DNA of 37,037 nucleotides, taken from an uncultured Clostridia bacterium. Lineage in GTDB: Bacteria; Bacillota; Clostridia; Oscillospirales; Oscillospiraceae. Every line of letters begins with the position of its first letter. The stretch's first letter is position 1. Below the pieces are notes generated by a model that did not search any database, was not told where the DNA came from, and saw only the letters and a list, made by a program, of their open reading frames with translations. The translations under genes were made by a program, and so were the position numbers. This document shows, in pieces, positions 33,363 to 37,037 of this stretch. Where the stretch lies: contig CAMOXI010000014.1 in assembly GCA_946628965.1 (NCBI GenBank), positions 1 through 37,037 of the forward strand. The letters are read 5' to 3'.

Positions 33363-33397
33363 ATTGGGTCCTCTCCCCTGAGAGGGCCCAATATTTT
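33363..33397 (+). terminator. Terminator of the dicarboxylate symporter gene
   Basis: ATTGGGTCCTCTC (33363-33375) pairs with 33380-33392 (one G-U pair) around CCCT, followed by ATTTTG. Confidence 0.8.
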
Positions 33398-33491
33398 GTA
33401 TTCTTGAAGCTTTTTCGACAGGCTTCGTCGCTTTACACATTTTTCGACAGTTGCCCTGCATCAAAAAATATGAAAAGTTCACAAAAAGTTC

Positions 33492-33520
33492 TTGACTTTC
33501 CTCTTGCATAGTGGTATAAA
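33492..33520 (+). promoter_or_regulatory. Promoter of the structured RNA
   Basis: TTGACT (33492-33497), 17 bp, TATAAA (33515-33520). No open reading frame with a ribosome site follows, but a set of hairpins and a terminator do. Confidence 0.75.
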
Positions 33521-33526
33521 GGATAC

Positions 33527-33723
33527 AGGAGATGGGCGGCACCCATCGGTGTAATCGGCACCTTAACCCGGAATAGCAAGCCCAATTCACTTGCGGGCCG
33601 GCCGGAGGCATAGTATCCGGAATGTTGTACGGGCAACGCGTCATTCACGTAGTGTTGGCAACTAACCGATTTGAGAAAACAGGCCGTATTCCGGTATTCG
33701 GAAAACGGCCTGCTTTTTCTTTT
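33527..33723 (+). ncRNA. Free-standing structured RNA, about 195 nt (raiA-type candidate)
   Basis: Between a promoter and a strong terminator lies a non-coding stretch dense in hairpins: GATGGG/CCCATC (33531-33536/33542-33547), GGTG/CACC (33548-33551/33559-33562), GCAAG/CTTGC (33576-33580/33590-33594), CCGGA/TCCGG (33602-33606/33616-33620) and GTTG/CAAC (33624-33627/33634-33637). In addition AATCGG (33553-33558) can pair with CCGATT (33666-33671), closing most of the molecule or forming a pseudoknot. Translation in all frames gives nothing with a ribosome site. Size and single-copy style fit the raiA or 6S classes; from memory the motif looks most like raiA RNA, but that is not verified. The next gene has its own promoter, so this is not a 5' leader. 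Confidence 0.75.
33680..33723 (+). terminator. Terminator of the structured RNA
   Basis: CAGGCCGT (33680-33687) pairs with ACGGCCTG (33705-33712), with an inner TTCCG/CGGAA stem, followed by CTTTTTCTTTT. Confidence 0.92.
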
Positions 33724-33981
33724 ACGCAGCCGTGCATGCAATTGTCTTCGGCATCTTCCGGGTGATTTCCGCCCTGTCTTCGCCGATCTTTTTTGAAATA
33801 CACAAAGTATTCCTGCGAAAGATCTGCCTCGTCAGAACGCAAATTTCCTCGGAATCTGCTCTTGCCATTGCATATGCGGCTGCTTATCCGACTCTTCAAC
33901 AACAGCAAGTTATGTTTGTAGGGGCCGACGCCCCCGGCGGCCCTGTTCAAATGAGCACCTGCTTATGTCCGCATTCCCCTC
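33724..33981. other. Intergenic gap, no gene seen
   Basis: Between the structured RNA and the promoter of the DJ-1 gene I see no reading frame with a ribosome site or recognisable product. It contains only one short palindromic element (33918-33944). The composition is less GC-rich than the flanking genes. Confidence 0.6.
33918..33944 (+). repeat. Third GTAGGGGC-type palindromic element
   Basis: It starts GTAGGGGCCG; arms GGGCCG (33922-33927) and CGGCCC (33938-33943) flank a C-rich centre. Its end sequences match the elements at 802-877 and 1545-1603. Confidence 0.55.
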
Positions 33982-34010
33982 TTGTTGATTTCTTCTCTTT
34001 TTGTTACAAT
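33982..34010 (+). promoter_or_regulatory. Promoter of the DJ-1/flavoprotein operon
   Basis: TTGTTG (33982-33987), 17 bp, TACAAT (34005-34010), 29 bp before the ATG. Confidence 0.6.
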
Positions 34011-34039
34011 ATCCACAGAACACACAAGGAGGAATCGCC

Positions 34040-34591
34040 ATGTACAAAGTTGCCGTGATCCTGGCCGAGGGCTTTGAAGAGGTGGAGGCCATCGCGCCGG
34101 TGGATCTGCTGCGCCGGGCGAAGATCGACTGCGTGACCGTCTCCCTCGCCGGGGAAAAGCTGGTCCCCAGCAGCCGCCATATCCCCGTGCTTGCAGACAG
34201 GAGCTGGGAGGAAGTCGATTTCGACGAATACGACGGCGTGGTGCTGCCCGGCGGCCTCGCGGGAACCGAGTGCCTGCTGGCGGATGACCGCGTGGCGGCG
34301 CTGCTGCGGCAGTTTCACGAAGCCGGCAAGCTCACCGCTGCGATCTGCGCCGCGCCCACGGTGTTGGCGAAGACGGGACTCCTCGCGGGAAAGCGGGCCA
34401 TCTGCTATCCCGGGCTGGAGGAGAAACTGGAGGGCGCCCTCGTCACCTGCGAAGAGGTGGTGCAGGACGGCACGGTGATCACCAGCCGCGGCATGGGTAC
34501 TTCCGTCCCCTTCGGCCTGGCGCTGGTGGAATATTTCCTGGGAAGTGAGACAGCTGAGGCTCTTGCCTCCAAAATCGTATACAGAAGATAA
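34040..34591 (+). CDS. DJ-1/PfpI family protein (ThiJ/YajL-like)
   Basis: A 183-residue single-domain DJ-1 protein. The reactive cysteine is Cys103 in TAAICAAPTVLA, and the conserved Glu lies in LAEGFEEVEAIAP (residues 9-20). Length and motifs fit the DJ-1/YajL subgroup, linked to oxidative or carbonyl stress protection (glyoxalase or deglycase activity is debated). Start ATG with AAGGAGG. It is followed after 10 bp by an iron-sulfur flavoprotein-like gene, so the pair may serve redox or electrophile defence; that link is inference. Confidence 0.92.
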   Translation: MYKVAVILAEGFEEVEAIAPVDLLRRAKIDCVTVSLAGEKLVPSSRHIPVLADRSWEEVDFDEYDGVVLPGGLAGTECLLADDRVAALLRQFHEAGKLTAAICAAPTVLAKTGLLAGKRAICYPGLEEKLEGALVTCEEVVQDGTVITSRGMGTSVPFGLALVEYFLGSETAEALASKIVYRR

Positions 34592-34601
34592 GGAGAAGCA
34601 T

Positions 34602-35219
34602 ATGAAAGTTTTGATGCTCAACGGCAGCCCCCACCTCCGGGGCAACACCGCCCTCGCCCTCAGCGAGATGGAGAAGATCTTCGCGGAAAACGGGATCGAG
34701 AGTGAGATCATCCAGGTCGGCTCCAAGTCTGTCCGCGGCTGCATGGCCTGCGGATACTGTCAGGAACACGGCAGGTGCGTGATCAACGATCTGGTAAACG
34801 AAGTCGCCGACAAGTTCCGGGAGGCGGACGGGCTGGTGGTGGCCTCCCCCGTCTACTACGCCTCGGCCAACGGCACGCTGGTCTCGCTGCTGGACCGCCT
34901 GTTTTTCAGCCGCAGCTATGAGACGCGCATGAAGGTCGGCGCGTCGGTGGCGGTCTGCCGCCGCGGCGGCGCTTCTGCGACCTTCGATGAACTCAACAAG
35001 TATTTCACCATCTCCAACATGCCCGTGGTCTCCAGCCAGTACTGGAACAGTGTGCACGGTCTCGCACCCGGGGAAGCCGCGCAGGACGGCGAGGGTCTGC
35101 AGACCGTGCGGGTCCTGGCCCGGAACATGAGCTTTCTCATCAAGGCCATCGCCCTCGGGAAAGAGCAGATCGGCCTCCCCGAACAGGAGGAGCATATCTT
35201 TACCAATTTCATCCGCTGA
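34602..35219 (+). CDS. NADPH-dependent FMN reductase / iron-sulfur flavoprotein-like
   Basis: A 205-residue flavodoxin-fold protein. The FMN phosphate loop is NGSPHLRGNT (7-16). A cysteine cluster Cys47-x2-Cys50-x2-Cys53-x5-Cys59 (GCMACGYCQEHGRC) matches the compact motif that holds a 4Fe-4S cluster in Isf-type flavoproteins, so it is more likely an electron-transfer flavoprotein of anaerobes than a plain FMN reductase. SPVYYASANGTLVSLLDR (about 84-101) is typical of the family. AAGGAG site; second gene of the DJ-1 operon, ended by a perfect 16-bp hairpin. Confidence 0.88.
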   Translation: MKVLMLNGSPHLRGNTALALSEMEKIFAENGIESEIIQVGSKSVRGCMACGYCQEHGRCVINDLVNEVADKFREADGLVVASPVYYASANGTLVSLLDRLFFSRSYETRMKVGASVAVCRRGGASATFDELNKYFTISNMPVVSSQYWNSVHGLAPGEAAQDGEGLQTVRVLARNMSFLIKAIALGKEQIGLPEQEEHIFTNFIR

Positions 35220-35238
35220 TCCGCCATCTATCCTCTAT

Positions 35239-35276
35239 AGGTCTATACAGCAGCGTGCTGCTGTATAGACCTTTTT
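35239..35276 (+). terminator. Terminator of the DJ-1/flavoprotein operon
   Basis: AGGTCTATACAGCAGC (35239-35254) pairs perfectly with 35257-35272, followed by T5. The stem is long enough to be bidirectional. Confidence 0.92.
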
Positions 35277-35315
35277 CTGTTTTCAAAAAAGCCTGATCCC
35301 GAGAATGAAAAAGAT

Positions 35316-35344
35316 TTGACAATCCCCTTCTCACCATATAAAAT
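35316..35344 (+). promoter_or_regulatory. Promoter of the 2-hydroxyacyl-CoA dehydratase operon
   Basis: TTGACA (35316-35321), 17 bp, TAAAAT (35339-35344). The start codon is about 70 bp downstream. Confidence 0.75.
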
Positions 35345-35354
35345 GACAGCGATT

Positions 35355-35371
35355 GTGCCGCCTGTCGGCAC
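35355..35371 (+). other. 5'-UTR hairpin
   Basis: GTGCCG (35355-35360) and CGGCAC (35366-35371) with loop CCTGT lie within a few bases of the expected transcription start. A hairpin at the extreme 5' end can stabilise mRNA; no riboswitch class is recognised. Confidence 0.5.
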
Positions 35372-35416
35372 GAAGAGGAGAGAAACACACCACACCGCAA
35401 GAGAGAGGAAAGCGAT

Positions 35417-36619
35417 TTGAAAGACTTAAAGCATCTGATTTTCTTTGAGGATCTGCTGCAGAACGCCGACAATGCGCTGATCCGTCAGGCGCAGAGCGAG
35501 GGCAAGGTCTGCGTGGCCTACGTCTGCGAGAACACCCCCGAACCCCTGCTGAATCTGCCCGGCGCCTTCTCCGCCCGTCTGCGCGCCCCGCGCACCGGCT
35601 CCATGGAGATGGCCACCTACTACATGACCAGTTTTCTCTGCGAGTACACCCGCGCCCTGCTGGAGCGCGCCATGGAGGGCGGCTTCAACTTCGCCGACGC
35701 CATCATCACGCCTGACGGCTGCTCGATGATGAACCGCTGTGTGGAGAATATGGAGCTCCTGAAGACCCTGGGCAAGGACAAGGAGCACTTCTTCTACGAG
35801 TACATGGAGATCCCCATGAAGGCCGACGACAACGGTCTGGAGCTCTATGTGCTGCAGTGCAGAAACCACATCCTCAAGCCGCTGCACGAGCACTATGGCA
35901 TCGACGTGTCCGACGAGGCCATCCGCGCCGCCGTGAAGGAGCACAACCGGGTCTGCGAGCTCATTCGCGCCATCGGTGAGTTCCGCAAGGGCCCCCAGCC
36001 CCGCATCACCGGCTATGAGTATGCGGTGCTCACACTCTGCAGCTACGTCTGTCCCAAGTATCTGATCCTCGACAAGCTGGAGGAGACGCTGGAGGAGCTC
36101 AAGACCCGTGAGCCGGACGCAAAGAGCGCCTACCGCGCCCGCGTGCTGGTGGTCGGTTCCGAGATCGACGACACCGACTTTATCAAGCTGGTGGAGGACT
36201 CCGGCGCCTATGTCTGCGCCGACCGCTACTGCTACGGTTCCCTGCCCGGCCGCGATCCCATCGTGCTGAACGACGAGGAGGACGCACTGACGCAGATCTG
36301 CCGCATCTACATGAACCGCGGCCAGTGCCCGCGCTACATGAACACCGACAAGATGAACGCCCGCCGCGCATACGTAGATATGCTTGCCAGGGAGTACGAG
36401 GCCGACGGCATCATCTACGAGCAGATGAAGTTCTGCGATCCCTGGGCCTATGAGAAGATGCTGGGTTCGCACATCCTGCGCGAGGATTACGGCTACCCCG
36501 TGCTGGCCGTCGACCGGCCCTACGCCATTGCCTCCTCCGGCCAGATGCGCACCCGCGTGCAGGCCTTTGTGGAGAGCGTGGAGATCAAGAAGATTCAGGG
36601 AGGTGCCCGCCATGACTAA
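35417..36619 (+). CDS. 2-hydroxyacyl-CoA dehydratase subunit (HgdB/FldB family)
   Basis: A 400-residue protein of the 2-hydroxyacyl-CoA dehydratase D-component family. These radical enzymes remove water from (R)-2-hydroxyacyl-CoA in amino-acid fermentation, or act as related benzoyl-CoA-reductase-type proteins, and are extremely oxygen sensitive. Seen: PDGCSMMNRC (near 99-108), CSYVCPKY, DRYCYGSLPGRDP and the C-terminal KFCDPWAYEKM and DRPYAIASSGQMRTRVQAFVE, with several Cys available for a 4Fe-4S cluster. The start is TTG at 35417, preceded by GAGAGGAAAG; no better ATG fits. The next gene overlaps its end by 8 bp. The enzyme needs an ATP-dependent activator, which is not in this window. The exact substrate is unknown. 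Confidence 0.85.
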   Translation: MKDLKHLIFFEDLLQNADNALIRQAQSEGKVCVAYVCENTPEPLLNLPGAFSARLRAPRTGSMEMATYYMTSFLCEYTRALLERAMEGGFNFADAIITPDGCSMMNRCVENMELLKTLGKDKEHFFYEYMEIPMKADDNGLELYVLQCRNHILKPLHEHYGIDVSDEAIRAAVKEHNRVCELIRAIGEFRKGPQPRITGYEYAVLTLCSYVCPKYLILDKLEETLEELKTREPDAKSAYRARVLVVGSEIDDTDFIKLVEDSGAYVCADRYCYGSLPGRDPIVLNDEEDALTQICRIYMNRGQCPRYMNTDKMNARRAYVDMLAREYEADGIIYEQMKFCDPWAYEKMLGSHILREDYGYPVLAVDRPYAIASSGQMRTRVQAFVESVEIKKIQGGARHD

Positions 36620-37037
36620 CAAGATCCTCGGCGATATCCACTACGGTGATCTCTACAAGGACGGCGCCGTCGTCCGCAAGCGCCGCGAGTGGCGCGGTCT
36701 GGTCGATACCCTCTACGATTACTCCCGCTGGCTGGGGATCATGGTGATCCTGGCCAAGTTCATCGTTAAGCCCCGCAACATCAAGGCCATGTTCCGCTAT
36801 CGCTGGATGGCAAACTACCTGGCCGTCCCCATGATGGTGGACCGCCACACCCAGGGCCTGCGCGGCGAGTATCTGCGCATGTGCCACACCGAGCAGGATC
36901 TGATCATCGACGACGTGGCAAAGCTGCTGGATAACCTCTTCCGCGGTGACCGCCGCATCGGCAACGACACCGAATTCTCCAGGAAGGTCGTGCTGGTGGA
37001 CGAAAACGAGATGACCGCCGTGATGATGGGCTTCCCC
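36612..37037 (+). CDS. Partial gene coupled to the dehydratase subunit, unknown
   Basis: The ATG at 36612 overlaps the dehydratase stop by 8 bp, with GGAGGTG upstream, and 142 codons are open to the window edge. The visible protein starts MTNKILGDIHYGDLYKDGAV and is rich in Arg, Tyr and Met, with no obvious Cys cluster so far (one Cys near residue 92). Position suggests the second dehydratase subunit, or a partner of it, but I do not recognise the sequence and the diagnostic half may lie outside. Confidence 0.75.
   Translation, partial: MTNKILGDIHYGDLYKDGAVVRKRREWRGLVDTLYDYSRWLGIMVILAKFIVKPRNIKAMFRYRWMANYLAVPMMVDRHTQGLRGEYLRMCHTEQDLIIDDVAKLLDNLFRGDRRIGNDTEFSRKVVLVDENEMTAVMMGFP

Noticed and set aside
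33645-34058. Overlapping frames on both strands in the gap after the structured RNA (33732-34058 plus, 33645-33950 minus)
   Set aside because: No ribosome sites, no recognisable protein, and they cross the RNA terminator or the DJ-1 promoter.
35355-35371. Riboswitch in the dehydratase leader
   Set aside because: The leader is only about 70 nt with one 6-bp hairpin and no terminator or sequestered ribosome site.

Overview
The window is a GC-rich chromosomal segment of a Gram-positive, probably anaerobic Clostridia-type bacterium. An Oscillospiraceae-like gut lineage is my best guess. The pointers are the ylxM-ffh-rpsP-khpA translation/secretion cluster in Firmicutes order, paired YmfF/YmfH-like M16 peptidases, an ECF sigma/anti-sigma pair, a 2-hydroxyacyl-CoA dehydratase subunit (an enzyme of oxygen-sensitive amino-acid fermentation), good Shine-Dalgarno sites and TTGACA-N17-TATAAT type promoters. 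I see no rRNA, tRNA, insertion sequence, phage gene or CRISPR array.

Layout. 1-3.5 kb: edge-truncated acylphosphatase (minus), a lone cupin (plus), then khpA, rpsP, ffh and ylxM on the minus strand behind a near-consensus promoter, with palindromic intergenic elements of a GTAGGGGC...GCCCG family. 3.5-16.6 kb, all minus: a lipoprotein with a solute-binding-protein-like C-terminal half, a 2,266-residue cyclic beta-1,2-glucan synthase, two M16 peptidases, lgt and a small helical protein. 16.6-18.1 kb, plus: an ECF sigma factor overlapping a one-pass membrane anti-sigma-like protein. The 149-bp gap between the sigma gene and the lipoprotein gene holds two divergent promoter-like elements of the same form (YGTAAC-N17-CGTTTTT), which suggests the sigma factor drives both sides. 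18.2-21.2 kb: a GT-C glycosyltransferase, a polyprenyl-phosphate GT2 and a GtrA protein. 21.3-22.8 kb: a small unknown protein plus a DUF2974/Mbeg1-like hydrolase.

22.9-30.4 kb, minus, is the most unusual block: adenylate-forming ligase -> acyl carrier protein -> condensation-fold acyltransferase -> 1,375-residue MMPL transporter with about 400 residues of heptad repeats. The parts parallel mycobacterial FadD/carrier/PapA/MmpL lipid assembly and export. I infer that the locus activates, transfers and exports an unknown acylated product.

30.5-37.0 kb: a GPH-family sugar symporter with a perfect operator palindrome, divergent from a dicarboxylate/amino-acid:cation symporter; a free-standing structured RNA of about 195 nt with its own promoter and terminator; a DJ-1/PfpI protein plus an iron-sulfur flavoprotein-like reductase; and a 2-hydroxyacyl-CoA dehydratase subunit overlapping a partial gene that runs off the edge.
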